From: Thiocapsa rosea
GTDB taxonomy: Bacteria > Pseudomonadota > Gammaproteobacteria > Chromatiales > Chromatiaceae
Direction: 5' to 3'
Length of the DNA stretch: 64,000 nucleotides
Assembly (NCBI RefSeq): GCF_003634315.1
Contig: NZ_RBXL01000001.1
Span: 5,498,501 to 5,562,500 of the forward strand
The notes beneath the pieces were generated by a model, which was not told the DNA's origin, ran no database searches, and saw only the letters and a list, made by a program, of their open reading frames with translations. Below, one piece after another: positions 27,238 to 35,932 of this stretch (positions are counted from its first letter, which is position 1; the number at the start of each line of letters is the position of its first letter). Both the position numbers and the translations under genes were made by a program.

Positions 27238-28689
27238 ATGATTGCCCTCGGCATCATTGAAGGCCCTCGGGATGGGACGGCGCCCTGGTTTGCCATCGAC
27301 TGGTCCAGGATACGTCGTCTCGTCGGCCGACTCCAAGCGCGAATCGTGAAGGCGGTCAGAGCCGGCAAGTGGCACCGCGTGCGGTCGCTGCAACGCCTGC
27401 TCGCCAACTCGCTCGCCGCCAAACTCTTGGCGGTGCAGCGGGTGAGTTCCAATCGGGGCAAGAACACGCCGGGGGTCGATGGTGCGCTGTTGAATACCCC
27501 CGCGCGCAAGTGGCGACAAGCCCATCGGTTGAATGCAAGGGACTACCGGCCAAAACCGCTTAGACGGATCTACATCCCCAAGAAAAACGGAAAACGCCGC
27601 CCGCTCGGCATTCCGGTGCACGCCGACAGGGCCGAACAGGCCCTGGAGTTGCTGGCGCTGGATCCGGTGTCGGAAACCCTGGCCGACCCGTGCTCCTATG
27701 GCTTTCGCAAGGCGCGCGGGGCGCATGATGCGATCGCCGGGTGTTTTCTCGCACTGTGTCGACGCAACTGCGCCGAATGGATTCTGGAAGGGGATATCCG
27801 GGCCTGTTTCGATGAATTGTCACATCCGTGGCTCCTCGAACATGTCCCGACGAACCAAGGGAAGCTGCGGGGCTGGCTCAAGGCCGGTTTCATGGAACGC
27901 GGGGTCTTCCGTCCTACGACGCAAGGCACTCCGCAAGGGGGGATCCTCTCCCCGACGGCGGCCAATATGGCCCTCGACGGGCTGGAGCAGCGCCTGCGTG
28001 CGCGGTTCCACCCCCGTGACAAGGTCAACCTGGTCCGCTATGCGGATGACTTCATCATCACCGGCGCGTCCTTGGCGCTGCTGGCCGATGAGGTCAAACC
28101 CCTGGTGCAGCAGTTCCTCATGGAGCGAGGCCTGGAGCTGTCCGAAGCGAAAACCCGGATCGTGCATATCGACGACGGGTTCGACTTCCTCGGCTTCAAT
28201 CTGCGCAAGTATCATGGAAAACTGCTCATCACACCGGCCAAACCCAGTATCGCCGCGGTTAAGGAAAAGGTCCGGACCCTCCTCGAAGCGGGCGGCAGCC
28301 TGTCGCAGGATGTGTTGATCCGGCGCCTCAATCCCGTCATTCGGGGATGGGGTTTCTACTACCGCCATGTCGTGAGCAAGGAGACCTTCAGCGACATCGA
28401 TCACGCGATCTGGTGCATGACATGGAATTGGGCCAAACGACGACATCCCCAAAAAGGCCGCAAGTGGCTCAAGGATCGCTATTATGCCCACAAGGACGGC
28501 CGAGACTGGGTGTTCACGGACGGATCGGTCACGCTCTTTCGGATGGCGAGTATCCCGATTCGACGCCATGTGAAGATCCGCGGCGACGCCAACCCCTACG
28601 ACCCGCAACAGGCCGACTATTTCGTCGAGCGTCGCGGGCGTCAGCGGGGACGGCTACCCGTGCAGGCTCCTGCATGGCTCGTCGCGTGA
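27238..28689 (+). CDS. ltrA: Group II intron reverse transcriptase/maturase (outer intron, right copy)
   Basis: Same protein, residue for residue, as 20675-22126, including the LVRYADDFIITG active site. It lies in domain IV of the outer intron, upstream of the domain V at 28749. Because the intron 3' part is now separated from it by the inner intron and an IS, self-mobility in cis needs the inner elements to be removed first or the RNA to fold around them. Confidence 0.92.
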   Translation: MIALGIIEGPRDGTAPWFAIDWSRIRRLVGRLQARIVKAVRAGKWHRVRSLQRLLANSLAAKLLAVQRVSSNRGKNTPGVDGALLNTPARKWRQAHRLNARDYRPKPLRRIYIPKKNGKRRPLGIPVHADRAEQALELLALDPVSETLADPCSYGFRKARGAHDAIAGCFLALCRRNCAEWILEGDIRACFDELSHPWLLEHVPTNQGKLRGWLKAGFMERGVFRPTTQGTPQGGILSPTAANMALDGLEQRLRARFHPRDKVNLVRYADDFIITGASLALLADEVKPLVQQFLMERGLELSEAKTRIVHIDDGFDFLGFNLRKYHGKLLITPAKPSIAAVKEKVRTLLEAGGSLSQDVLIRRLNPVIRGWGFYYRHVVSKETFSDIDHAIWCMTWNWAKRRHPQKGRKWLKDRYYAHKDGRDWVFTDGSVTLFRMASIPIRRHVKIRGDANPYDPQQADYFVERRGRQRGRLPVQAPAWLVA

Positions 28690-28748
28690 CGCGTCTTAGC
28701 CGAACCCCCGTTGATCGCCGGGTGCTTCACGGTGCCTTTTCAAGGCTT

Positions 28749-28781
28749 GAGCCGTGTGCGGTGAAAGTCGCAAGCACGGTT
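28749..28781 (+). ncRNA. Domain V of the outer group II intron (right copy)
   Basis: GAGCCGTGTGCGGTGAAAG followed by TCGCAAGCACGGTT folds into the canonical 33-34-nt catalytic hairpin with the AGC-type triad and a GAAA-like loop. The inner intron begins on the very next base. The mirrored copy is at 20583-20615 (-). Confidence 0.85.
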
Positions 28782-30772
28782 GTGTGTCCAGCGAAGGCTG
28801 GCGTGTTCAGCAGGAGACAGTCCTGCCGGGGTAACAGTCAGGAGCCCCGTAGCTTGGATCGCAGGGTGGCGGGAGACCAAGACTCTGAAGCCGATCGACA
28901 GCACCTTCCTTGGGGAGGTGGCGAGTCACCAGGCCGTAACAACAGTGAACGCAATGATGGCCTCGACAATGCGTAGCTCCGAAGGCCGAGCCTGCAACCG
29001 TGGGGCGAAGGCAGCATGGCGGGTCGAAATCTGACCGAGACGATCCGACCACTTCGGCGGGGTGAGTAGCGACGGCATGGTGGCAAGGGCACGCTAAGCA
29101 ACTGGAGAAGCCCGTCTCGCCCCGGGGCGAAATCCCCGGAGCAAGGTAGGTCTTATAACCGGCGACACCGGGAAGTGGACCGAAGGCGAGCGGGTGGCGG
29201 ATGGGCGCGTAGTAGCGCTGAAGCGGGGTAATGTCCGTGGAGCGAAGGCGCCCTACTGTTGGCAATCCTTGAACAAGATGGGAGGCAGGGGCGAGATGAC
29301 AACGACGCCCATCGATCTGCAAGACCTGAGGAAGAGGATCTACATCAAGGCGAAGGCTGAACCGGCCTGGCGCTTCTGGGGACTCTACGTCCACGTGTGC
29401 AAAGAGGAGACCCTGCACGCGGCCTATGCGATGGCGAAAGCGAACAACGGTGCCCCCGGCAGTGACGGGGTGACGTTCGCGGCCATCGAGGCGGCTGGCG
29501 TGGAGGCGTTTCTGAAAGGCATCCGGGATGAGCTGGTCATCGGAACCTACCGACCGCAACCGAATCGCCGCCGGGAGATTCCCAAGGGAGACGGGCGCAT
29601 GCGCGTCCTGGGGATTCCCTGCATTCGCGATCGCGTGGTCCAGGGGGCGCTCAAGCTGATTCTGGAGCCGATCTTCGAGGCTGACTTCCAGGATGGAAGC
29701 TATGGATACCGACCCAAGCGCACGGCGCATCAAGCCGTGCAGCGCGTGGCCGAGGCCATTGTGAGCAACAAGACCTATGTGATTGATGTGGACCTGGCGT
29801 CTTACTTCGACACGGTTCGTCACGATCTCCTCTTGGGGAAGGTGGCGGAGCGGGTCCGCGATGATCAGGTCTTGGGCTTGCTCAAGCGTATCCTCAAGGC
29901 CAGTGGCAAGCGGGGCGTTCCGCAAGGCGGTGTGATCTCACCCCTGCTCAGTAACCTCTACCTCAACGAGGTCGACCGGATGCTGGAGCGGGCCAAGGAG
30001 GTCACCCGCAACGGACGCTATACCTATATCGAGTATGCCCGTTATGCCGATGACCTGGTGATCTTGGTCGATGGGTATCGCCGGTGGAACTGGCTCAAGG
30101 ACGCGGCCTGGCGACGCTTGGTCGAGGAGTTGGCCAAGCTCGATGTGCAACTCAATCAAGACAAGACACGACGGCTGGACCTGAGCCGGGGAGGGGCATT
30201 CAGCTTCCTGGGCTTTGACTTCCGCCGGGCCAAGACTCGGCGCGGGGTCTGGGGCGCGCGTTACACGCCACGGATGAAGGCGCGTACCGCGATCCTACAA
30301 CGCCTCAAGGACGTGTTCCGCCGCTACCGCTCGCAGCCGATCGATCGGGTGATCGCCTTGATCAATCCGATCCTCAGGGGGTGGGTAGGCTACTTTCGGG
30401 TGGGGCACTCCAGTCGCTGTTTCGGGTATGTCCAAGATTGGGTGGAGAAGAAGATTCGGCGCCATCTGATGCGCGCGCGGCAGCGTCAGGGCTTTGGCTG
30501 GAAGAGGTGGAGTAGGACGTGGCTATACGAGGTGCTCGGGCTCTACGACGGGTACCGAATCGGGCTGCGTAAGCCGAAAGCGCTCCCAGTGCAAGCGGTC
30601 TCATAACCCTGGATGTGAAGTCGGCAGGAAAGCCCGGTGCCGGAAAACGGCACGCCGGGTTTGACGTGGCGGGGGCTGGAAACGTGATCATGGGAGCCGG
30701 ACTGAGGGCCAGCGCGAAAGCGCTGGAGGATCCACCGGACCCTAACCTCGGCGCGCCAGTTCTCGACCCTAC
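28782..30772 (+). mobile_element. Inner group II intron of the right twintron
   Basis: GTGTGTCCAGCGAAGGCTGG at the start, maturase at 29296-30606, domain V-like hairpin at 30631-30661. Its 3' end lies near 30770, just before the GGGGGCGGG strand of outer domain VI; the exact base is not fixed. Mirrors 18594-20582. Confidence 0.65.
29296..30606 (+). CDS. ltrA: Group II intron reverse transcriptase/maturase (inner intron, right copy)
   Basis: Identical protein to 18758-20068, starting at ATG 29296 behind GGAGGCAGGGGCG. It keeps the YARYADDLVIL active site and the full maturase region to the C-terminus (RKPKALPVQAVS). Probably functional. Confidence 0.92.
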   Translation: MTTTPIDLQDLRKRIYIKAKAEPAWRFWGLYVHVCKEETLHAAYAMAKANNGAPGSDGVTFAAIEAAGVEAFLKGIRDELVIGTYRPQPNRRREIPKGDGRMRVLGIPCIRDRVVQGALKLILEPIFEADFQDGSYGYRPKRTAHQAVQRVAEAIVSNKTYVIDVDLASYFDTVRHDLLLGKVAERVRDDQVLGLLKRILKASGKRGVPQGGVISPLLSNLYLNEVDRMLERAKEVTRNGRYTYIEYARYADDLVILVDGYRRWNWLKDAAWRRLVEELAKLDVQLNQDKTRRLDLSRGGAFSFLGFDFRRAKTRRGVWGARYTPRMKARTAILQRLKDVFRRYRSQPIDRVIALINPILRGWVGYFRVGHSSRCFGYVQDWVEKKIRRHLMRARQRQGFGWKRWSRTWLYEVLGLYDGYRIGLRKPKALPVQAVS

Positions 30773-30785
30773 CTTAGGGGGCGGG

Positions 30786-32656
30786 GGCCTTGATCATCGA
30801 TTGGTCCACTGTTGCTAAGCCGCCACAGGAACGAGGTAAGGCTGCCTTGCCGGGCGCGGTCGTCGTCGGGCCGGTCGGGCGGGCCAGGGCATGCGCTCGA
30901 GCACCTGCTCGAACAAGGATGGGTGGGGTTGAGCGAAGAAGCGCTCGGCGGCCGTGGTGCCGTCGGGCCGCTTGATCGCAAAGTTGTGCAGGGCGGTCAA
31001 GACCTGCTGCTTGCGCGGGCTGAGTCGGTGATGCCCATGCTGATAGAGCGCGAGGAAGCCGTTGCGTCCCTCGACACAGGAGCTGCTGCGCTGGAACAGA
31101 TCGGCACACTCCCCGGCGACCTGCTCGAGATGGTGACGGGTCTGCGGATCCAGCGACTGGATCGGGTGCGAGGGCTGCCTCAGCGGGGCGAGACGCTGCG
31201 CACTCAGTGCCCGGAGTCGATGACGGGGCTCGGCGCGGGTGCTGCGTGCGGCGACGCGCTCCAGATAAAGCGCCGGGATCAGGTCGTCGAGCATCGCCTG
31301 CTCGATGGCCGGTGCCAAGTCCAGCGCCTGCACCCGGGTGTTGACCATCATGAAGAAGAAGGTCAGCGTGGCGACGAGGCTTTGAGTCAGGCGCTTCGCC
31401 TTGGCCAGATGTGCGCAGAGACGCTCGGAAAGATCCGCTTCCTCGGCGATCGCCTCCAGGCGAGCAAACAGCGTTCCCAGACGCGCCTCCAACTGCTCGG
31501 GGGTTTGCGCCTGTCCCTGTTGGATCTCGTAGGGATGGTCGACCTCGCTGAACGCACCGATCAGGGCTTTGGCCTCGGCGCGGTGCGCGTGGGCCTGCTC
31601 GCGCGCAAGGCTGGCTTGGACGTAAGCGCTCAGCGCCTCGTCGATGCGCGCGGCGAACGCCGGCGGGCGCCCGGGGCCGTGGCGGCGCCGATGATAGGCC
31701 TGCTCGGCGGCGCATTCGTCTTGCCAGCGCGCCTTCGCCTCGGCCTCCGCCGTCTCGGCCTGTTGCTCGGCGCGCTTCAGCGACAGACTCATCGCCTGGC
31801 TGACCGCATGCTGCAGATGAAACAGGTCTGTGGAATGATGCGCGCCCAGATCACGCTCGACATGCGCCAACAGCCCCTTGGCCTCATCGCTGGTGCCTTG
31901 CACCACCGTGACATTCAGCCCCTCGAGTCCACCCTCGAGCGCCCGTGTCCAGGCCGCCGCCGAGCGCTCATCGCTCCTGTGCTCGAGCAGGATGAAGTTC
32001 GAGACCGCATCGATGCCCACCAAACGCATGCCGTCTTTCCACGTCTCATCTTCGGCGATGCTCAGTGTGCGATGGGGCATGGCTTGGGCCAGCGTCCCGC
32101 GCAGTTCGGTGGCGGCGGTGACGATCTGCTCCTCCAAGCCGGCATGGAACGCCTGCTGCGCACCGTAGGAGGCGCCGATGAATGCCGACAGCCCACTGCG
32201 CTCGAGAAAATCGCAGACCACGCGCACGCCCGCGCCGCCCTGCTCGCCGATGCTCCAGTGCGCGGCAACCAGGATCCGGCGCAGCCACACCACGCCTTCG
32301 GGCGTCTCGACGAAGGCCGACAGCGCCGACGGCGCCGATGGCGCAGGGGGCGCGCTCCAGTGACGCAGGGTGCTGCGCGCCACGCCGGCGCCGCTGACCG
32401 CCGCGCGTTGACTCTGCCCATCCTGCCGGGCTTGCGCCACCGCATGCCGATGCTTGGCGCGATCCAAGCGATCGTGGATTGGCGTGGGGCGTCGATCTGC
32501 ACTAGAGTCGACACAGGCAGGAGCATCGGACAACGGCGTTTCCCTCGGTCAGTTTGCACTTCCAAGGGTACGCCTCCCCGGCGCTCCTGCCACTCCTTCA
32601 GGGTGCTTGATCGCCTACCGAAACACGCGGTTTTGGACCAACCGATGATCAAGGCC
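30786..32656 (-). mobile_element. IS with DUF6399-type transposase, inserted in the right twintron
   Basis: The tips are GGCCTTGATCATCGATTGGTCC at 30786 and, inward from 32656, GGCCTTGATCATCGGTTGGTCC. Perfect 8-bp repeats GGGGCGGG flank it (30778-30785 and 32657-32664). Length is 1871 bp. Two 132-bp MITEs at 11835 and 40501 share these tips and the 8-bp duplication size. The uninterrupted left arm shows the empty site. Confidence 0.92.
30815..32533 (-). CDS. Transposase with DUF6399-like C-terminal domain
   Basis: 572 residues filling the element. Central segment: WKDGMRLVGIDAVSNFILLEHRSDERSAAAW, with VVQGTSDEAKGLLAHVERDLGAHHSTDLFHLQHAVS. These hold plausible catalytic acidic residues. A long Ala/Glu-rich coiled region follows (AEAEAKARWQDECAAEQAYHRRRHGPGRPP). 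The C-terminal part has SSCVEGRNGFLALYQHGHHRLSPRKQQVL, a segment I associate with DUF6399. Presumed DDE-type with a large helical insertion. Complete, and the obvious candidate to mobilise the two MITEs. Confidence 0.8.
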   Translation of the reverse strand: MSDAPACVDSSADRRPTPIHDRLDRAKHRHAVAQARQDGQSQRAAVSGAGVARSTLRHWSAPPAPSAPSALSAFVETPEGVVWLRRILVAAHWSIGEQGGAGVRVVCDFLERSGLSAFIGASYGAQQAFHAGLEEQIVTAATELRGTLAQAMPHRTLSIAEDETWKDGMRLVGIDAVSNFILLEHRSDERSAAAWTRALEGGLEGLNVTVVQGTSDEAKGLLAHVERDLGAHHSTDLFHLQHAVSQAMSLSLKRAEQQAETAEAEAKARWQDECAAEQAYHRRRHGPGRPPAFAARIDEALSAYVQASLAREQAHAHRAEAKALIGAFSEVDHPYEIQQGQAQTPEQLEARLGTLFARLEAIAEEADLSERLCAHLAKAKRLTQSLVATLTFFFMMVNTRVQALDLAPAIEQAMLDDLIPALYLERVAARSTRAEPRHRLRALSAQRLAPLRQPSHPIQSLDPQTRHHLEQVAGECADLFQRSSSCVEGRNGFLALYQHGHHRLSPRKQQVLTALHNFAIKRPDGTTAAERFFAQPHPSLFEQVLERMPWPARPARRRPRPARQPYLVPVAA

Positions 32657-32692
32657 GGGGCGGGTGACCGTAAGGTCACCCTGCTACCCGAC

Positions 32693-32702
32693 GTCCAGGT
32701 AC
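32693..32702. repeat. Right copy of the 10-bp IS4 target duplication
   Basis: GTCCAGGTAC, matching 18540-18549, directly follows the 3' terminal CCCGAC of the right twintron. Confidence 0.85.
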
Positions 32703-33474
32703 CCCAGGTCATGCCGATACCCTTCACGCTTTTTGCCATTATAATGAGCAGGCCGAAAGTTGCGGGCAGTTGCCTGCGACAAAATAGGCTGTGGTGATGA
32801 GGCTGCGTACGGTGCCGCAGGCCTTGGCCTTGCGGGCTGGGCTCTCAGCGTCCGCCACCTCGACGCTGCCTTTGCTTAGCTTGGAATCGCAGGCACTGAG
32901 GAGGCGGAATCTTGCCGATTCTTTCTTTTACGGCGTGACTTGGGAAAGTGCCAAACGTACAAAGATCCGTTCGAGAATGCCGGCGCGAATGTTCTAAACC
33001 AGTTGTCAGTGACCTAAAGGGAACGCGAAGGCCGTGCCGAGTTGCGAGATGGCGCGCGCAGGCGCACCCGGAACAGCCGGAACAGCCGGAACACCGAGTC
33101 GGCACTTTGTGCCTGTCGGCCAATCACCGGCAGCGTTGCTTTATGATCCCCGGTAAGGCGGTCTCCAAATGACCGCGAGTTGCCGGATGCAGCACCCTGG
33201 GTGCCAGTTTTATGGCAACTCGTCCTGAATCCGAAGCAATTCGGGCACTGGCAGAGGGGGTCCGTCATTGCGTTTGACCACTCAGGACCGATCGACCCCA
33301 GGCAGACCACTTGAGTCCGACCTGCATGCCGATGGTTCTCGTTCGCCCGGAGACACCCGCGTTCTTTATGCTCATGCTCATGCGCACGTACCTTTTTCAT
33401 CAAACATTGCTATTGATGCATGAAAGGAACGCCGAAGCACAACATGGATCCGCACACCGACTTGGCGTGATATT
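32703..33474. other. No intact gene; short tandem repeat
   Basis: About 770 bp of DNA with no recognisable protein. CCGGAACAG-type units repeat three times near 33069-33095. Frames on both strands are short and of odd composition. It probably was host intergenic DNA or old IS debris before the pyruvyl-transferase-like gene. Confidence 0.5.
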
Positions 33475-33600
33475 CCGTACGCCCCGAAGTTGAACCCTAT
33501 CGAGCAGTCACGGGAGCTAATCAAGAAGACGACGCTGTATAATGGCGATACTTACTTCTGGCTAATTACCCATCGAGATTTCCATCTGCATCTTGATTAA
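33475..33600 (+). pseudogene. C-terminal remnant of an IS630 transposase
   Basis: The frame YAPKLNPIEQSRELIKKTTLYNGDTYF matches the YSPNLNLIERLWKFVKKKVLYSKYYPNF region of IS630 no. 2. The catalytic-Glu region is recognisable, but the rest of the gene is gone and the end is degraded. Confidence 0.7.
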
Positions 33601-33686
33601 ATGCGTTCATCAATCACCAAGCACTTCGTGATGCTCGGCGATTAAATCGAATGCAAAACTAAAATGCGCTAAATATAGGACGAACC

Positions 33687-34709
33687 ATGCAGCTCTTATA
33701 TTTTCAAGCCGAAGAAGGCAATTTCGGCGATGATATGAACGAGTGGTTTTGGCATCAGATCATCCCAGAGTTCCCAGGATGGGATGAGACGTACACGATG
33801 CTTGGGATTGGTACGCTATTAGACGAAAATTGCTTCCGAGGGAAGAGGAAGCTACTCATCATGGGAAGCGGTAGTACCGGGTATCGACCAACAACACCGC
33901 TCGACCGATCAAGATTCGATATTGGCTGGGTTCGGGGTCCTTTGACAGCGAGTTTACTTGGCCTCCAAGAGCAAGATGCTTTAACCGATCCCGCGTACCT
34001 GTTATCCGAGCTTGAGGAGTTCAAGGGTGCCACAAGAAAGCAAACATCGAGATTATTGATCCCTCATCATAGTACTTCAAAACTGAATATAGACTGGGCT
34101 GCGCTTTCGGAAAGAATCGGCCTCACTTATCTTTCACCTTGCGACGACTCAAAATATGTCATAGAGCGAATTCGCCATGCCGAGCTCGTCGTATCAGAAT
34201 CTATGCATGGAGCAATCGTCGCGGATGCTTTCGGAGTCCCGTGGATCCCAATCGCGATCGGCCAGCAGTTCAATCACTTCAAGTGGCGTGATTGGGGGTC
34301 GAGCATGAACGTCAGAATTGACCCCTTCATCGCGCTCGATGAGCTGAAGCAGATCTACTTGTTCCTCCTGAAGCAGAGGCGGATGCTTTCTCGGTTTCTC
34401 ACGACTACTAAGACGTCACGTAGTCGGGTGAGCGGCAGCAACCACAGTGACGAGAATCTTACACTCCGACGAGTCCAGAAAGAGGACGTCGCTAAGTTGA
34501 AAAGACGGATTGAAATGCATTCATATTTGTTCGAACGAATGCTTGTGCGGGATCTTAAAAATGCCCTTAGAGCCGAACCTCGCCTGAGTTCAGAAGGAAT
34601 TCGTGGGCAGCGTCAAGAACAGATGCTCAGTCGGCTCAGCAACATTAGGAATCGATTTTCGTTAGATGCAAAGACTCGAGGTTTACCTGGTCGCAAGACG
34701 GAAATCTGA
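33687..34709 (+). CDS. Polysaccharide pyruvyl transferase-family protein
   Basis: 340 residues. Family hallmarks: N-terminal EEGNFGDDMNEWFW, LGIGTLLDENC, MGSGSTGYRP, GWVRGPLTASLLG, DPAYLL, then ERIRHAELVVSESMHGAIVADAFGVPWIPI, which holds the conserved SxHGxI motif. These enzymes (PF04230) add pyruvate ketals to exopolysaccharide sugars. The C-terminal 90 residues are basic and helical (KRRIEMHSYLFERMLVRDLK). Cytoplasmic, no signal. The low GC resembles the other glycan genes rather than the IS DNA. It probably once followed the glycosyltransferase at 17376. Confidence 0.85.
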   Translation: MQLLYFQAEEGNFGDDMNEWFWHQIIPEFPGWDETYTMLGIGTLLDENCFRGKRKLLIMGSGSTGYRPTTPLDRSRFDIGWVRGPLTASLLGLQEQDALTDPAYLLSELEEFKGATRKQTSRLLIPHHSTSKLNIDWAALSERIGLTYLSPCDDSKYVIERIRHAELVVSESMHGAIVADAFGVPWIPIAIGQQFNHFKWRDWGSSMNVRIDPFIALDELKQIYLFLLKQRRMLSRFLTTTKTSRSRVSGSNHSDENLTLRRVQKEDVAKLKRRIEMHSYLFERMLVRDLKNALRAEPRLSSEGIRGQRQEQMLSRLSNIRNRFSLDAKTRGLPGRKTEI

Positions 34710-34889
34710 GGCCGCTGTGTATCCACTCGGATGGTGAACTGTTCGAGTCCCAAAGTCAATTGGCCTTCGGTTTCTTTGACGCGCACGGCCCAGGATCTAC
34801 GGCACAATTAGATCCGAAAGCCACTGTTACCCGCGCTGATTTAGCAGAACATCGATCCGAAGATTCGCATGGATCGTTCGCTGACGCTA

Positions 34890-35783
34890 GTGGTCCAGAG
34901 TGGAAATCCTGATACCGTTTCTCAGGTCAATGCGGCATGATGCGGAACAGTTTCACTTTCCTGTGCTTTCACCTGTTCACCATGGCCCGCTGCGCTGCTG
35001 TCCCCGTCGATTTGTCTACGAAACACCGCCACCGTCTTGAAGCCATCGTGCGACAACACCATGCGGCGCAGAGCTTGGTGATGCGTGCGCGCATCATCCT
35101 TCTTGCCGACGCGGGTGTCGGTGTGCACGAGACGGCTCGGGAGTTGAACATTGGGCGCGCAACCGTGCAGCGCTGGCGCAAACGCTGGCTTGCCGGCGAG
35201 GGGCGGGCGTTCGCCGAACGGTTGTGCGATGCGCCGCGTCCGGGGACCCCGCCGACCTACGAGCCCGCAGCCACCGGTACGGTCGGTCACCACCTTGGCC
35301 AGACCCGGACCGAGGAAGACTACGCACAGTACCTCGCCAAGCTGTTGGCCACGCGCTCGCCCGAAACCCACTGGCATCTCGTGATGGACAACCTCAACAT
35401 CCATTGCTCCGAAGCGGTCGTGCGCTTGGTTGCCGAGGCCATCGGCTTCAACGGTGACCTCGGCCTCAAAGGCAAGTGCGGCATTCTCCAATCGATGGCG
35501 ACGCGTGAGAAGTTCCTCCGCGACCCCAGCCACCGCATCGTCTTCCACTTCACCCCCAAGCATGCCTCTTGGCTCAACCAGATCGAGATGTGGTTCTCGA
35601 TCCTCGCGCGCAAAGTCATCCGTCGCGGCAATTTCACCTCGGTTGAGGACCTGAATGCGAAAATCTCCAGCTTCATCGACTTCTTCAACAAGACCATGGC
35701 CAAGCCCTTCCGATGGACCTATCAGGGCAAGCCCTTGGCGGCCTAGGCGCTCAAACGGTCTCGGGATTTCTACAGCGGATCAC
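34890..35783 (+). mobile_element. IS630-family element (no. 3), internally deleted
   Basis: The tips GTGGTCCAGAGTGGAAATCC at 34890 and, inward from 35783, GTGATCCGCTGTAGAAATCC match. TA flanks both ends (34888-34889 and 35784-35785). At 894 bp it is short for the family, because the transposase gene lost its middle. Confidence 0.82.
34982..35746 (+). CDS. IS630 transposase, in-frame internal deletion
   Basis: From ATG 34982 ([23 protein letters not shown]) comes an N-terminal HTH ([21 protein letters not shown]). The frame jumps from PGTPPTYEP to [21 protein letters not shown], skipping roughly 130-150 residues that would carry the first catalytic Asp. The later part is intact: [13 protein letters not shown] (second Asp) and [22 protein letters not shown] (Glu region), ending QGKPLAA. 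DNA-binding and dimer parts without a full active site could act as a transposition inhibitor, but that is inference. Confidence 0.8.
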   Translation: MARCAAVPVDLSTKHRHRLEAIVRQHHAAQSLVMRARIILLADAGVGVHETARELNIGRATVQRWRKRWLAGEGRAFAERLCDAPRPGTPPTYEPAATGTVGHHLGQTRTEEDYAQYLAKLLATRSPETHWHLVMDNLNIHCSEAVVRLVAEAIGFNGDLGLKGKCGILQSMATREKFLRDPSHRIVFHFTPKHASWLNQIEMWFSILARKVIRRGNFTSVEDLNAKISSFIDFFNKTMAKPFRWTYQGKPLAA

Positions 35784-35785
35784 TA

Positions 35786-35932
35786 GCGAGGCTTCGCCTC
35801 AGACCGACGAGTCATGGGGTGAGCCCCGGCGTTGGGCGGCCCCGGTTGAGCAACGGAAGGCTAAACTTCCGATAGTAGCCGCACGTAGCGGCGTGTGGCG
35901 CGTGGCCAAGATGTCAACCGGGGCCTGCCATC
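35786..35932 (+). ncRNA. Hairpin-rich leader upstream of the unknown-family gene
   Basis: Consecutive self-complementary segments occur within about 110 bases: GAGGC-TTC-GCCTC, GGGGTGAGCCCC, GGAAG-GCTAAA-CTTCC and GCCGC-ACGTA-GCGGC, followed by CAACCGGGGCCTGCC and the ATG at 35933. There is no obvious ribosome site or ORF. The density of short hairpins suggests a structured RNA or cis-regulatory leader. It could instead be the tip of the IS-like unit that carries the gene. Confidence 0.4.

Larger units (their letters stand above)
26620..32692 (+). mobile_element. Right twintron, interrupted by a DUF6399-type IS
   Basis: The outer intron starts GTGCGACACGAGG at 26620, directly after the IS4 right tip. 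Its domain V is at 28749-28781 and the inner intron starts GTGTGTCC at 28782. Domain VI (GGTGACC-GTAA-GGTCACC ... CCCGAC) is at 32657-32692, beyond the IS inserted at 30786-32656. The 3' exon is the 10-bp duplication GTCCAGGTAC. It is the mirror image of the left twintron, so both point outward from the IS4. A few base differences occur in the first 13 bases. Confidence 0.8.

Noticed and set aside
18550-32692. Treating the inverted arms purely as an assembly error
   Set aside because: Target duplications outside both introns, a unique IS in the right arm only, and small differences at the inner arm ends fit real biology better, though long reads would settle it.
30812-32797. 661-residue ORF opposite the DUF6399-type transposase
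   Set aside because: It crosses the right tip of the IS and reads on into the intron and host DNA, which a real gene of this IS would not.
33066-33095. CRISPR-like repeat (CCGGAACAG units)
   Set aside because: Only three directly abutting 9-base units without spacers; a simple tandem repeat.
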